64,000 nt of DNA from DATFVJ01 sp963851085. GTDB lineage: Bacteria > Actinomycetota > Actinomycetes > Streptosporangiales > Streptosporangiaceae. Within the stretch, counting starts at the first letter, position 1. Each line of letters opens with the position of its first letter. This document shows positions 24,221 through 33,345 of the stretch, in pieces. The notes below the pieces were generated by a model. That model saw only the letters and a list, made by a program, of their open reading frames with translations, had not been told where the DNA came from and did no database searches. The DNA is taken from the NCBI GenBank assembly GCA_963851085.1, contig CAWKNX010000008.1, positions 1-64,000 of the forward strand. The letters are read 5' to 3'. The position numbers and the translations under genes are program-made.

Positions 24221-24910
24221 ATGGTGGCTGACCGGGACGTGGAAGAAGCCCTGGCGCGCAGCTTCCTGGGGAGGCTGCCGCCGGAAATCGTCGCGAGGCT
24301 GCGGTCAGAGGGGGAACGCGCCGACTATCCGGCGGGCACCACGGTCTACCGGGCTGGCTCGGGCCCGAGGGCGATGCTGGTCGTGCGCGGTTTGATCCGT
24401 GTCTACGTGACCTCCCCGGAGGGCCGGCAGGTCACCGTCCGGTACGCGCGGGCCGGTGATGTGCTGGGGATCGCGGTCCTGGTGGGCGGGCCGGCCAACG
24501 TGAGTGTCCAGGCCCTGGCTTCGTCGAGCCTGTTTCGGATCAGCTCCCGGACGCTGACCGGCGCGGCGCGGCGCGATGCCCGGGTCGCGTGGGCGATGGC
24601 GGAGGAGCTGAACCGGAGACTTTACGAGGCGCTGCAGCAGACGGCGATCAATGCGTTCGGCTCGGTGCGGCAGCGCGTCGCCGCCCATCTCCTCGATCTG
24701 GCCTCCGCCCAGCAGCATCCGCGTGGCCGCCTGGTGGCCCACGTGTCGCAGCAGGAGCTTGCGGACGCGGCCGGGTCGGTCCGCGAGGTGGTGGCCCGGG
24801 TCCTGCGTGATTTCCGTGTCGCGGGAATCGTGGCCACTTCATCGGACAGCGTCCTGATTCTCGACGCGGCGCGGCTGCACAGCGAATCCTGGGACCCAGC
24901 TGGCCTGTGA
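24221..24910 (+). CDS. Crp/Fnr-family transcriptional regulator
   Basis: The 229-residue protein has an N-terminal cyclic-nucleotide-binding-like beta barrel (YPAGTTVYRAGSGPRAMLVVRGLIRVY, TVRYARAGDVLGI) and a C-terminal winged helix in which VSQQELADAAGSVREVVARVLRDF is the recognition region. No cysteine cluster is present, so it is not an Fe-S Fnr; the ligand may be cyclic nucleotide or none. It stands upstream of the MBL and SRPBCC genes on the same strand with a 115-bp gap and may control them. Confidence 0.88.
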   Translation: MVADRDVEEALARSFLGRLPPEIVARLRSEGERADYPAGTTVYRAGSGPRAMLVVRGLIRVYVTSPEGRQVTVRYARAGDVLGIAVLVGGPANVSVQALASSSLFRISSRTLTGAARRDARVAWAMAEELNRRLYEALQQTAINAFGSVRQRVAAHLLDLASAQQHPRGRLVAHVSQQELADAAGSVREVVARVLRDFRVAGIVATSSDSVLILDAARLHSESWDPAGL

Positions 24911-25025
24911 CTTTGGTTACCGAGCGCCGCTACTGACATCACTGACAGGCCGGGCGGGCCCCAGCAGGCTGGTCGAGTCAGGCCCGGAACGCCGGGCTAG
25001 GCCGACAAGAAAGAGGGCCCGTGCG

Positions 25026-25913
25026 ATGAGCGCTTCGATCACAGTTTCCCGCAAGGAACCCGGATCCGCGGACGCGGTGAAGGCGGTATCGGCCGTCAGT
25101 ACCGGGACCGTCCAGATCCATCCGGAACATCCCTTCGGCACGAGGAAGCCGCTGTATTGGTGGCTGCTGACATCGCGGCAGTGGACACCACCGCGGCCGG
25201 TCAACGCCTACGTCATCGAGCACGCTCAGGGGCTCATCCTGTTCGACACCGGACAGGACCGCGCTTCGGCCACCGATGACGCGTATTTCCCCGGCGGCTT
25301 CACCGGGCTCATCTACGATCGGATGGCCCGTTTCGACATCGGCGAGCACGACACGCTCACCGCCCAGCTCGGGGTGCTCGGGTACGCGCCGGGCGACGTC
25401 GATACCGCGATCCTGTCCCATCTGCACCAGGATCACATCGGCGGGATCGCAGAGCTGAATGACGCGGACCTGCTGGTCTCGGCCGCCGAATGGGCGCAGC
25501 TGTCCAAGGCCGCCCCCGAGCCGCGCGGCTTCCTGCGCACGCACATCCAGATCCCGGGCTCGAACTGGCACCAGATCGGTCTCGAACCAACCTCCGATCC
25601 CGCTCTGGCGCCCTTCACCGAGTCGCTGGATGTCATGGGAGACGGCTCGCTGGTGCTGCTCGCCACTCCTGGTCACACCGACGGCTCGATCTCGCTGCTG
25701 ATCCGGCGCGGCACCAGGCCGCCGCTGCTGCTGGTCGGCGACCTCACCTACGGAGCCGAGCTGCTGGAACGCCGCCAGGTTCCGGGCGTGGGCAACCGGC
25801 GCCGTCTCGCCGAGACCACCGCCAAAGTTCTCGCGCTCAAAAAGCAGCTGCCGGACCTGGTCGTCCTGCCGGCCCACGACCCAACCGCCGCCGCGCGCCT
25901 GCTCGGCAGCTGA
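25026..25913 (+). CDS. Metallo-beta-lactamase fold hydrolase, N-acyl-homoserine lactonase-like
   Basis: The 295-residue protein has the dizinc motif SHLHQDHIGG (H132, H134, D136, H137), a further histidine in TPGHTDGS, an aspartate in LLVGDLTYG and a C-terminal histidine in LPAHDPT. The arrangement matches the AHL-lactonase (AiiA/AttM) group. It may open lactone rings of quorum signals or of actinomycete gamma-butyrolactones. No signal peptide is present, so it acts in the cytoplasm. The SRPBCC gene follows after 14 bp, so the two are an operon. Confidence 0.85.
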   Translation: MSASITVSRKEPGSADAVKAVSAVSTGTVQIHPEHPFGTRKPLYWWLLTSRQWTPPRPVNAYVIEHAQGLILFDTGQDRASATDDAYFPGGFTGLIYDRMARFDIGEHDTLTAQLGVLGYAPGDVDTAILSHLHQDHIGGIAELNDADLLVSAAEWAQLSKAAPEPRGFLRTHIQIPGSNWHQIGLEPTSDPALAPFTESLDVMGDGSLVLLATPGHTDGSISLLIRRGTRPPLLLVGDLTYGAELLERRQVPGVGNRRRLAETTAKVLALKKQLPDLVVLPAHDPTAAARLLGS

Positions 25914-25927
25914 CACAGGAGACGACA

Positions 25928-26371
25928 ATGCCAACGTTCGAGAACACGGTGACGATCCAAAAGCCCGCCGAGGAGGTTTTCGCGTTCCTCGCGGACTTCG
26001 GGAACGTCCCGATGTGGAACTACGCGATCGAAGAGACCAGCCAGGTTTCCGCTGGGCCCGTGGGGGTGGGGACAAGATACCGCCAGACCCGTTCCGTTCC
26101 CGCCAGGAGTGTCGAGGGTTTCGAGGTGACCGTCTTCGAGCCGGCCAGGCGGCTGGCTATTCACGGACAGATCGGGCCCTTCCAGGCAACGATCAGCTAC
26201 GCGCTGGAGGCCAGGGCCGGCGCGACGAGGCTCGTCAACAGCGTCGAACTTGATCCCTCCCCGGCCATGCTGAGGCTTCTCGCCCCGCTCGCGACCCCAA
26301 AGATCAAGGCGGCAGTGGCGCACAACCTCGGCCAGCTGAGGCTGATCCTGGAAAGTGGCCAGCCAGCGTAA
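25928..26371 (+). CDS. SRPBCC (START-like) family protein
   Basis: The 147-residue single-domain protein starts at ATG 25928, just after ACAGGAGACGACA. Features are MPTFENTVTIQKPAEEVFAF, FGNVPMWNYAI and AISYALEA-like beta strands, ending in a long helix. The family binds hydrophobic ligands in a helix-grip fold and includes coenzyme Q-binding and polyketide cyclase-like proteins. The ligand is unknown. It is co-directional with, and probably co-transcribed with, the lactonase gene. Confidence 0.85.
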   Translation: MPTFENTVTIQKPAEEVFAFLADFGNVPMWNYAIEETSQVSAGPVGVGTRYRQTRSVPARSVEGFEVTVFEPARRLAIHGQIGPFQATISYALEARAGATRLVNSVELDPSPAMLRLLAPLATPKIKAAVAHNLGQLRLILESGQPA

Positions 26372-26464
26372 GGACATCTGCGGGCAGCGCGGGCGCGCAC
26401 GTTCTCGACGGCCGCACGTCGAAGCTGTCACCCGAACGAGGGCGCCCCATAAGACCGCAGCGCG

Positions 26465-26608
26465 TCAGTAATAGCGGGTCCTGATACCAGCGCCATTTCC
26501 TTCTTCCGGCCCGTCCCCCTTGTAAACGGGCCACCACACCAGGAGCATGATGATTAACGCTGCCGCCAAGATCCCGAGCCCGATCCATGTGATCATTGCT
26601 CTCACCAT
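26465..26608 (-). CDS. Small single-pass membrane protein
   Basis: A 47-codon frame begins at ATG 26608 (or ATG 26596). It codes for one transmembrane helix, ITWIGLGILAAALIIMLLVWW, followed by a polar tail ending GAGIRTRYY. A GGTGAGAG site precedes the second ATG. It lies just downstream of the Acg-type nitroreductase gene on the same strand (18-bp gap), so it is probably co-transcribed. Its function is unknown. Confidence 0.6.
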   Translation of the reverse strand: MVRAMITWIGLGILAAALIIMLLVWWPVYKGDGPEEGNGAGIRTRYY

Positions 26609-26626
26609 CCCACGTAGGCCTTTGCC

Positions 26627-27712
26627 CTAGGTTCGCACGTCCTGATACAGGCGGTCGTTGGGCAGCCGCAGTCTGTTTGCGTTTTCGTCAGTGTCGGAGT
26701 CGCAATGCCCGACACGCATGACCATCTGCGGGAACCTGGGCCACGGCCACCAGGCATTCTTTTGCCTGAACTCCTGGTTCTCGTTGGATGGTTCGAGCGG
26801 CTGCGTGTAGAACGATGCCGCCACGTTGTAGCGGGTCGCCGTCAGCAGGACCCGCTGCAGGCCCTGCCCGGCGCGGAGCCAGTCGGGCGCTTCGTTGGTG
26901 TCCGTCGCGAGCCCCAGCAGTCGCGTGTGCTTCTCGAATAGCATCTGCTCGCGGTCGGGTGGCTCGGGCGCGCCTGGCGGGTCCCATTTGAACCCCAGAT
27001 CACGGTAGGGAACACCAGGAGCCAGTGGTGCGCCTGTCGCGTCGTAGTGGTGACGAAAATGACGGAAATTCGCCGGCAGCGGCCCGAAGGCCCAGTGGGG
27101 AATCCCCAAGCCTTCGCTGAGCCTGGGCTCGTTCGTGTATTCTTCAAGCTCCTTCTCAAATTTGAGTCCCCATTCCGGATCTTTCTTCTTTTCCCTGCCG
27201 TTCGCCTCCTCGATCTCGTCCAGCAGCATGCGGGTCATGCGCTGGTGCAGCAGCCACACATAGGCCCGTTCTTTCCAGCCCGCACGTTCGAGCTCGGTCA
27301 CGATGTTCAGGCCAACGAGTTTCTCCGCGAATGGCCGACGGTTCGTGTGCCGGAACGGAATCGCCTCGTAGAGCCGCTGCTCGGTGACGGTCGGCGGATG
27401 CACACGGGCCGTCACGATCTCCACGGACGCGAGCAGATCCGGCGGAGTCTTCCCGTCAGGTTTCAGCCAGACCACGAGATCGTGCCCGGCGGTCCGCACC
27501 GCCAGGCGGAGGTTGAACAGCGCCGCTCCGCAGCTGATGACGAGCTCACGTCCCTTTGGGTCAATGTCCGGGAGCCAGCGGCTGCGGTTGGAGTGCAGGT
27601 CGATGCGATCGTTGGCGACGATTTGGAACAACCAGGGCTGGGTGTTGAGCACGGACGGCGCGACCTTGGCCGCATCGATTAACCGGTCGATGTCGGCGAC
27701 TGGATCGTACAC
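26627..27712 (-). CDS. Acg-family nitroreductase-like FMN-binding protein
   Basis: From GTG 27712 (AGGTG five bases upstream) the protein is 361 residues. It opens with IDRLIDAAKVAPSVLNTQPW, the FMN-binding N-terminus of the Acg/nitroreductase family; RHTNRRPFAEKLV and the late WLRAGQGLQRVLLTATRYNV are also characteristic. Acg (Rv2032) in mycobacteria is induced in dormancy and may sequester flavin rather than catalyse nitroreduction. The frame stays open further upstream but lacks resemblance there. It is divergent from the DUF2332 gene. Confidence 0.85.
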   Translation of the reverse strand: MYDPVADIDRLIDAAKVAPSVLNTQPWLFQIVANDRIDLHSNRSRWLPDIDPKGRELVISCGAALFNLRLAVRTAGHDLVVWLKPDGKTPPDLLASVEIVTARVHPPTVTEQRLYEAIPFRHTNRRPFAEKLVGLNIVTELERAGWKERAYVWLLHQRMTRMLLDEIEEANGREKKKDPEWGLKFEKELEEYTNEPRLSEGLGIPHWAFGPLPANFRHFRHHYDATGAPLAPGVPYRDLGFKWDPPGAPEPPDREQMLFEKHTRLLGLATDTNEAPDWLRAGQGLQRVLLTATRYNVAASFYTQPLEPSNENQEFRQKNAWWPWPRFPQMVMRVGHCDSDTDENANRLRLPNDRLYQDVRT

Positions 27713-28000
27713 GATACACCTTCTTCGACTTTGCTTCAGGCTCGTGCCGCGGCCGCGGTCACGGCAGGGTCCTTGGTCCCGCGTGCAAGGGCCGCACGTC
27801 GTTTTCTGGATCTGATCCGTATTTCGTGCCGGGCTTCGGCCCCAGTCAAATCGCCTGGAGCACACTTCCACGGATTCGCTGAACTTGAAATGATCTTTTG
27901 CGGGCTGATTGCGCTGATCATTTCATTCCACCGGCGTGCGGTACCGCTGGGCGATGTGGTTGATGCTGGCAGTCAAGGGGGTAGCGTTTGGGACGTGGCG

Positions 28001-28975
28001 ATGCGTGGTCATGATCTGGCGGTGAGCGTTGCGGAGAACTACCGGGCGTTCGCCCAGGAGGCCCGCGGCCGCAGCCCGGCTTATGAGTCACTGGCCGAGT
28101 CGGTCGCCGGTGACGCCGCCGTTATGGGTTTTGCCGGCTCGCTGCCGCCGGAAAAGCGCCAGCCTAATCTGCTCTTCGCAGCAGCCCGCTACCTGCTTGG
28201 CAGGCCAGCCGACATCAACCTGCTGCGAACCCTGGTCGGCCACAATGGGGCTGAGCTGGCTGCGGTGATGCTGGCCCGGCGCACGCAGACAAACGAGCCG
28301 GCCCGCTGCGCCACGCTGCTGCCCGCCCTGGCCCAGCTGCCGCCGCCGCTGGCGCTGATCGAGGTCGGCGCCAGCGCCGGGCTCACGTTGCTGTTCGACC
28401 GGTACTCCTACGACTATGCCGGGCACCGGATCGCTGGCCAGGACCCGCAGGCGCCTGTCCTGCGCTGCGCGCCACGCGGACCGGTGCCCCTCCCGGCGCA
28501 GCTTCCCGCGATCACCTGGCGGGCCGGACTCGACCTCAACCCGCTCGACGTCACCGACGACGATGACGTCCGCTGGCTGTCGTGCCTGGTGTGGCCCGGT
28601 GAAGGCGACCGCGAACAGCGGCTAGCCGGCGCGATCGCCTCGGCCCGCCGCGACCCTCCCGTCGTGCACCGCGGTGACCTGCTTACTGACCTGCCCGCGC
28701 TGGCAGCCCAGGCCCCCGCGGAGGCGACACTGGTCGTCTATCACTCCGCCGTGCTTGGTTACGTCGCACCCGAGGAGTGTCGGCGGTTCGCGGGCATAGT
28801 CCGCAGCCTTGGGGCCGTCTGGCTGTCCAACGAAGGACCCGGCGTCGTGCCCGGCATGGCTGTACCCGCGTACCCGGGTGTGTCGTTCGTGCTCGCCCGG
28901 GACGGCCAGACACCCATCGCGTTCACCGACCCACACGGAACATGGCTGCAATGGCTCCCCGCCACGAGGTCATAG
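28001..28975 (+). CDS. DUF2332 family protein
   Basis: The protein is 324 residues from ATG 28001; upstream in-frame sequence is not conserved-looking. It matches the DUF2332 family of actinobacteria: FAGSLPPEKRQPNLLFAAARYL, then ALIEVGASAGLTLLFDRYSY (a methyltransferase-like glycine loop), RAGLDLNPLDVTDDDDVRWL, and VVYHSAVLGYV. The glycine-rich loop hints at a nucleotide- or SAM-binding fold, but no activity is known. It stands alone between divergent and convergent neighbours. Confidence 0.82.
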   Translation: MRGHDLAVSVAENYRAFAQEARGRSPAYESLAESVAGDAAVMGFAGSLPPEKRQPNLLFAAARYLLGRPADINLLRTLVGHNGAELAAVMLARRTQTNEPARCATLLPALAQLPPPLALIEVGASAGLTLLFDRYSYDYAGHRIAGQDPQAPVLRCAPRGPVPLPAQLPAITWRAGLDLNPLDVTDDDDVRWLSCLVWPGEGDREQRLAGAIASARRDPPVVHRGDLLTDLPALAAQAPAEATLVVYHSAVLGYVAPEECRRFAGIVRSLGAVWLSNEGPGVVPGMAVPAYPGVSFVLARDGQTPIAFTDPHGTWLQWLPATRS

Positions 28976-29025
28976 CAAGCCCTGGCCGCGGAGTGGTCCC
29001 TGCTGAGCCTGGCGGAGGCCGCCGA

Positions 29026-29041
29026 CCGCTCCGGCGAGCGG
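29026..29041. terminator. Small GC hairpin between convergent genes
   Basis: The stem CCGCTC/GAGCGG with a 4-nt loop lies between the convergent DUF2332 and LysR genes. It may serve as a bidirectional terminator without a U-tract. Confidence 0.3.
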
Positions 29042-29051
29042 GCCGTTCGGT

Positions 29052-29990
29052 TTAGGTGGAGGGGGCGGGGAGCTGCCCGGTAGTCGCGGCTCGGATGACG
29101 TGCTGGCGGAACAGTTCGGCGGCGGGCAGCAGGCGCCGTTCGGCTGACCAGACCAGGTTGATCTGACGTACTGCCCCGGTGTCCAGGATTTCGCGGTAGA
29201 AGACTGGCCCGGTTGCGGCTTCTGGCGATCCGGCGTGGGGCGCCGGCACGATGGCGACGCCTAGTCCGGCGGCGACGAAGCCGCGGACGGTGGACAGGTC
29301 GTCGCCCTCGAAGACAACGGCCGGGCGGAACCCGGCCTGGTCGCAGAGGTCGTCGGTTTGCTTCCTGAGGGCAGAGTCCGGCCGCAGGCTGACGAAGTGT
29401 TCATTCGATACGTCCGCCAGGCGAATGCGCTGCTGGCTGGCAAGCTGATGATCGAGCGGCAGGGCCAGGCGCAGTGGCTCGACGGCGATCGGCCGCACGT
29501 GCACGGCTGGGTGCCGTGGCCGGCGGGTGCCGATCTCGAGATCGGCGTGCCCGCCGTCGAGAGCGGCGGAGTGCAGTTCGTCGCGCACCTGGGTCAGCTG
29601 GAACGTGACGTTGGGGTGAGCCGCGCGGAAGGTGGGGACCAGGCCGGGCACGAGCCAGGTGCCGAGCGAGTGCTGGAAGGCGAGTGCGACGGTGCCGGTG
29701 TCGGGCTCGATGAGCTGGCTGACGGCGGCGATCCCGTCGTCGAGCTGGTGCAGCAGGGCGTCGACGTGCCGCTTGAATACCGCGCCCGCGTGCGTCAGCC
29801 GCAGGATGCGGCCGGACCGGCGCAGCAATGGCGTGCCGACCTGGGCCTCCAGGCGGGCCAGCGCACGTGAAACGCCGGACTGGGTGACGGCCTCGAGGTC
29901 GCTGACTTCCGTCACGGTCGTGCCGTCGGCGACCTGCTGGAACCAGCGCAGCGCATCAGTGTCCACAGCTATGACTGTAAATCGCCGCAT
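29052..29990 (-). CDS. LysR-family transcriptional regulator
   Basis: From ATG 29990 the protein is 312 residues. The winged helix is clear: ALRWFQQVADGTTVTEVS, then VTQSGVSRALARLEAQVGTPLL and a periplasmic-binding-like effector domain (VALAFQHSLGTWLVPGLVP, LPLDHQLASQQRIRLADV). It lies downstream of the PRK gene on the same strand, unlike a classical CbbR, which is divergent from its operon. It may regulate the Calvin genes, but nothing in the sequence ties it to them. Confidence 0.85.
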   Translation of the reverse strand: MRRFTVIAVDTDALRWFQQVADGTTVTEVSDLEAVTQSGVSRALARLEAQVGTPLLRRSGRILRLTHAGAVFKRHVDALLHQLDDGIAAVSQLIEPDTGTVALAFQHSLGTWLVPGLVPTFRAAHPNVTFQLTQVRDELHSAALDGGHADLEIGTRRPRHPAVHVRPIAVEPLRLALPLDHQLASQQRIRLADVSNEHFVSLRPDSALRKQTDDLCDQAGFRPAVVFEGDDLSTVRGFVAAGLGVAIVPAPHAGSPEAATGPVFYREILDTGAVRQINLVWSAERRLLPAAELFRQHVIRAATTGQLPAPST

Positions 29991-30087
29991 CCTCGCCGCG
30001 CGCCGCTGCGCCTGACGGTGCCCAACCACGGCGCCCCGCGCTGGCGGGACTCGGCGGGCCGCGTGCCGTGCTCCGGTGCGCAGCCGG

Positions 30088-30960
30088 TCAGGCCCGGCGC
30101 TGTGCCTGCATCAGCCGCAGGATGAGCGGAGTGAAGATCAGCTGCATCGCCAGCTCCATCTTCCCGCCCGGCACGACGATGATGTTGGGCCGCGACATGA
30201 ACGAGTCATGGAGCATCGACAGGAGGTAGGGAAAATCGATGCCCTTCGGGTTGGCGAACCGGATGACGACAAAGCTCTCATCGGCGCTCGGAATATCTCG
30301 GGCGATGAACGGATTCGACGTGTCCACCGTCGGGACCCGCTGGAAGTTGACGTGCGTCCGTGAGAACTGCGGGCAGATGTAATTCACGTAGTCCGGCATG
30401 CGCCGCAGGACCGTGTAGACCACGTCCTGGCTGGAATAGCCGCGGGTGGTCTTGTCCCGGTGCAGCTTCTGGATCCACTCCAGGTTGATGATCGGGGCAA
30501 CTCCGACCAGCAGGTCTGCGTGCTGGGCGACGTCCGCTTTGTCGGTGACCGCGGCGCCGTGCAATCCCTCGTAGTAGAGCAGGTCGCTCCCAGAGTCCAC
30601 TTCCGCCCACGGCGTGAACGTCCCAGGCTGCTGCCCGAAGGGTGCGGCCTCCTCCGCGTCGTGAAGGTATTTGCGGACCTTGCCACGACCGTGCTCGCCG
30701 TACTCGCGAAACAGGGTCTCGAGCTCTTCGAGCAGGTTCGCCTCGGGGGAGAAATGGCAGAAGTGGTGGTTACCTTCCTTTTCGGCGTCCGCCATGGCGA
30801 CCTTCATCTGCTCCCGGTCGTGTCGGTGGAACGAGTCGCCCTCCACGATCGTCGCGTTAATCTGCTCGCGCAGGAAGATGTGCTGGAAGGTCCTGGTCAC
30901 CGAGGTTGTGCCCGCGCCGGAAGAGCCGGTGATGACAACGATGGGATGCTTGTCCGACAC
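30088..30960 (-). CDS. prk: Phosphoribulokinase
   Basis: At 290 residues it has the length of bacterial class I phosphoribulokinases. The P-loop is VVITGSSGAGTTSVT (residues 8-22). Further marks are EGDSFHRHDREQM, the HHFCHFSPEAN region, LLYYEGLHGA with the catalytic acidic residue, and DYVNYICPQFSRTHVNFQRVP. It phosphorylates ribulose 5-phosphate to RuBP, the step committed to carbon fixation. It follows the FBPase gene with a 15-bp gap in the same operon. RuBisCO genes are not in this window, so carbon fixation by this strain is not proven. Confidence 0.95.
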   Translation of the reverse strand: MSDKHPIVVITGSSGAGTTSVTRTFQHIFLREQINATIVEGDSFHRHDREQMKVAMADAEKEGNHHFCHFSPEANLLEELETLFREYGEHGRGKVRKYLHDAEEAAPFGQQPGTFTPWAEVDSGSDLLYYEGLHGAAVTDKADVAQHADLLVGVAPIINLEWIQKLHRDKTTRGYSSQDVVYTVLRRMPDYVNYICPQFSRTHVNFQRVPTVDTSNPFIARDIPSADESFVVIRFANPKGIDFPYLLSMLHDSFMSRPNIIVVPGGKMELAMQLIFTPLILRLMQAQRRA

Positions 30961-30975
30961 CTGTCCTCCTGCCAG

Positions 30976-32052
30976 TCACGGGATCCGGAAAAGGGACCGG
31001 CTGTTGAAGAGCGAGTCGTCGAAGGTCGGTTCCGCCCCGCTGATCTGGTCGCGATGGTAGCGCTCGATCCGCTCGACCTCATTCCTGGAACCGAGAATCA
31101 GCGGCACGCGCTGGTGCAGGCTCGTGGGCTGGATTTCCATGACGCGATCGCGTCCAGTGCTCGCGCCGCCGCCGGCCTGCTCGACGATGAACGAGATCGG
31201 ATTGCACTCGTACATCAGCCGGAGCCGCCCCGGCTTGGCCGGTTCCTTGCTGTCCTTGGGGTACAGGAAGACACCGCCGCGGGTGAGAATGCGGTAAGTT
31301 TCGGCCACGAGCGAGGCGATCCAGCGCATATTGAAGTCCCGGCCCCGCGGTCCGGTCCTGCCTGCCAGGCACTCCTGGATGTAGCGGCGCACCGGCGGCT
31401 CCCAGAAGCGTTCGTTGGAGGCGTTGATCGCGAACTCTCCGCAGTCCTCGGGAATGCGCAGCTGCGGATGAGTGAGAACGAATGCCCCGATGTCGCGATC
31501 GAGCGTGAACGCGTCGACGCCGTCGCCGGTGGTGAGGATCAGCATCGTGGACGGCCCGTACAGGGCAAAGCCGGCGCATACCTGAGCGACGCCCGGCTGG
31601 AGGAAGTGCCCGGCCTGCGGCGGCGCACCCGGGTCGGGTGTGCGCAGGATCGAGAAGATCGTGCCGACCGACATGTTGGCGTCAATGTTGCTCGAGCCGT
31701 CCAGGGGGTCGAATACCAGCAGGTACTTCCCGCGCCGCTCGGCCGCGGGGACGGGGTGGATGTTTTCCATTTCCTCTGACGCCATCGCGGCCAGGTGCCC
31801 GGTCCATTCCGTCTCGCCGATCATCACCTCGTTGCTGATGAGGTCGAGTTTCTCCTGCACCTCGCCCTGGATGTGCTCCGCGCCCGCGCTTCCCAGCGCG
31901 CCGACTAGCGCGCCGCGGCTGACCCGGTTACTGATGATCTTTACGGCTGTTGCCACCGCGTTGAGCAGCCCAGAGAAGTCACCGGTCGAGCCTGGATGAC
32001 GGTGTTCGGCCTCGATGGTGTAACGCGTCAGTGTCTTGCGCTCCTCACGCAC
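30976..32052 (-). CDS. fbp: Fructose-1,6-bisphosphatase, class I
   Basis: The 358-residue protein has the class I metal/phosphate motif FDPLDGSSNID, GYALYGPST-like GFALYGPSTMLIL, and RILTRGGVFLYPKDSKEP near the C-terminus. It hydrolyses fructose 1,6-bisphosphate to fructose 6-phosphate in the Calvin cycle or gluconeogenesis. The start GTG 32052 overlaps the stop of the truncated aldolase frame by 8 bp, so translation is coupled to it. Most actinobacteria use a class II (GlpX) enzyme, so a class I gene next to prk supports a Calvin-cycle cassette, perhaps acquired. Confidence 0.94.
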   Translation of the reverse strand: MREERKTLTRYTIEAEHRHPGSTGDFSGLLNAVATAVKIISNRVSRGALVGALGSAGAEHIQGEVQEKLDLISNEVMIGETEWTGHLAAMASEEMENIHPVPAAERRGKYLLVFDPLDGSSNIDANMSVGTIFSILRTPDPGAPPQAGHFLQPGVAQVCAGFALYGPSTMLILTTGDGVDAFTLDRDIGAFVLTHPQLRIPEDCGEFAINASNERFWEPPVRRYIQECLAGRTGPRGRDFNMRWIASLVAETYRILTRGGVFLYPKDSKEPAKPGRLRLMYECNPISFIVEQAGGGASTGRDRVMEIQPTSLHQRVPLILGSRNEVERIERYHRDQISGAEPTFDDSLFNSRSLFRIP

Positions 32053-32293
32053 GGCTGGCCTGCCTCTCTATGGCCTGGCCGAGCGTCTCGTCGCACAGAA
32101 TGCTGCCGAAGACCTGGTTGTCTGGCCCCGGCGCGGTAAGTAGCAGTTGCCGGTGGTCACGGCGCGTGTCCGCGCCCGGGGCGACACCCACTGCCTCGAG
32201 CCGGCTGGACGTGGTCGCGATGCTTTCGTCCGCCGCGGGAATGCCCTTACCCGGCGTCAGGAGGGCAGTGGCAAGCTCGCGCAGTCCCAGCAA
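32045..32293 (-). pseudogene. Class I fructose-bisphosphate aldolase, N-terminal fragment
   Basis: The 82-codon frame starts at TTG 32293 with a perfect AGGAGG six bases upstream. The product has the class I aldolase N-terminus: LRELATALLTPGKGIPAADES, then TSSRLEAVG and ILCDETLGQAI. Full aldolases are 300-350 residues with the Schiff-base lysine near 230; that part is missing, and the frame closes directly into the fbp start. An internal deletion joined the aldolase start to fbp, keeping the ribosome site and coupling. The fragment cannot be catalytic but may drive translation of fbp. Confidence 0.8.
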
Positions 32294-32517
32294 AGCTGAC
32301 CTCCTACAGGCCACGATCGTGCCCCCCTCATTAAGGTTATGCCGACGGCGTCGAAGTCGCCTCACCCGCGAGAGCGGCCGGCCGGGTGAAGTTACCCACC
32401 GGTTGCGACCTTGGCCTGCGCCCGCCTTCAGGAACGGCATCGACGCCGCGCATCCGTAACGCGGTCTGTTCAGATGGTCGTGCTGTCACACCCGCGGGCG
32501 GTAGCCAGGGCGGGTAG

Positions 32518-33135
32518 TCAGAAAGGCATGAACGGCACGAACGCGTCGGCACGCTCGACGCGGACCGTAGCGTCGGGCGGAGCCTCCCGCCGGATCTGTT
32601 CGGCGAGTTTCCTGGCTTCGTCCTCGTTGTTGGCCCCGACGGCCAGGAATTTCCAGCGTCGCACGACCTCCCGGCCTTCACCGCGCAGCTTGCTCGCCAG
32701 CGCGACCGCCTGGCGGTGCGAGGGACACCCGACCCTCGCCTCCCATTGGGCGGTCCCGCTGGCCAAGGATGTGGCGGTTTCCTCGTCCTCAAGCCGCTGG
32801 TGCTCCGCCTGGCGCTCGGCCTCGGTCTGCGGCATGGCGACGTCCGGCTTCTCCCACTCCTCCTCGATGGGATGCCAGCGGTGCAGGGCGAACGCCGCCT
32901 GGATGTCCCGGCGGCCCAGCACGTCGCGGGCTACCCGCTCGGCCTCCCTGGCGGCGATCTCGGTCCCTGCATACAGGAAGATCTGCGAGTCACCAGCGCC
33001 GACTGCGACGTTCCGGCCGAGCCGACGGCGGACATCTTCTTCCACCTCGTGCTCGGAGAAGGATCGCTGCGCCCGCTCGGCTTGCGCCTGGTCGGGTAGC
33101 GAGATCGTCACGCGCCAGTCGTTGTTGTCCGTCAC
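32518..33135 (-). CDS. Conserved hypothetical, charged soluble protein
   Basis: The 205-residue protein begins MTDNNDWRVTISLPDQAQAER. It seems to hold two similar alpha/beta units, residues 7-80 (VTISLPDQ to LGRRDIQAAFALHRWHP) and 125-205 (ARVGCPSHRQAVALASKLRG to DAFVPFMPF), linked by a charged helix (EAERQAEHQRLEDEE). No catalytic motif, signal or membrane segment is visible. Such two-unit proteins occur in many actinomycetes without known function. Confidence 0.65.
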   Translation of the reverse strand: MTDNNDWRVTISLPDQAQAERAQRSFSEHEVEEDVRRRLGRNVAVGAGDSQIFLYAGTEIAAREAERVARDVLGRRDIQAAFALHRWHPIEEEWEKPDVAMPQTEAERQAEHQRLEDEETATSLASGTAQWEARVGCPSHRQAVALASKLRGEGREVVRRWKFLAVGANNEDEARKLAEQIRREAPPDATVRVERADAFVPFMPF

Positions 33136-33345
33136 GGAGTGACTCTAGCGCAGTGCCCCTCCGCCGATTCCACGCCACGGGTCGTCGTCGGCGGCAGCGC
33201 CCAGGGCGACATATCCGGCTTCGATGCCCTCGTGCAGTGCCGCCAGGAGTCGTTGGCGTGGTGGCCGGCATCAAATACATCCTGAACGGCTGCGCAGGGG
33301 ATCCCACCCGGCAGCCGTTCGGGATGATCTTGGTGGTCAGCGGCA

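Noticed and set aside
30460..31779. Long + strand frame opposite PRK and FBPase
   Set aside because: Both enzymes on the - strand have complete motifs; the + frame is compositional.
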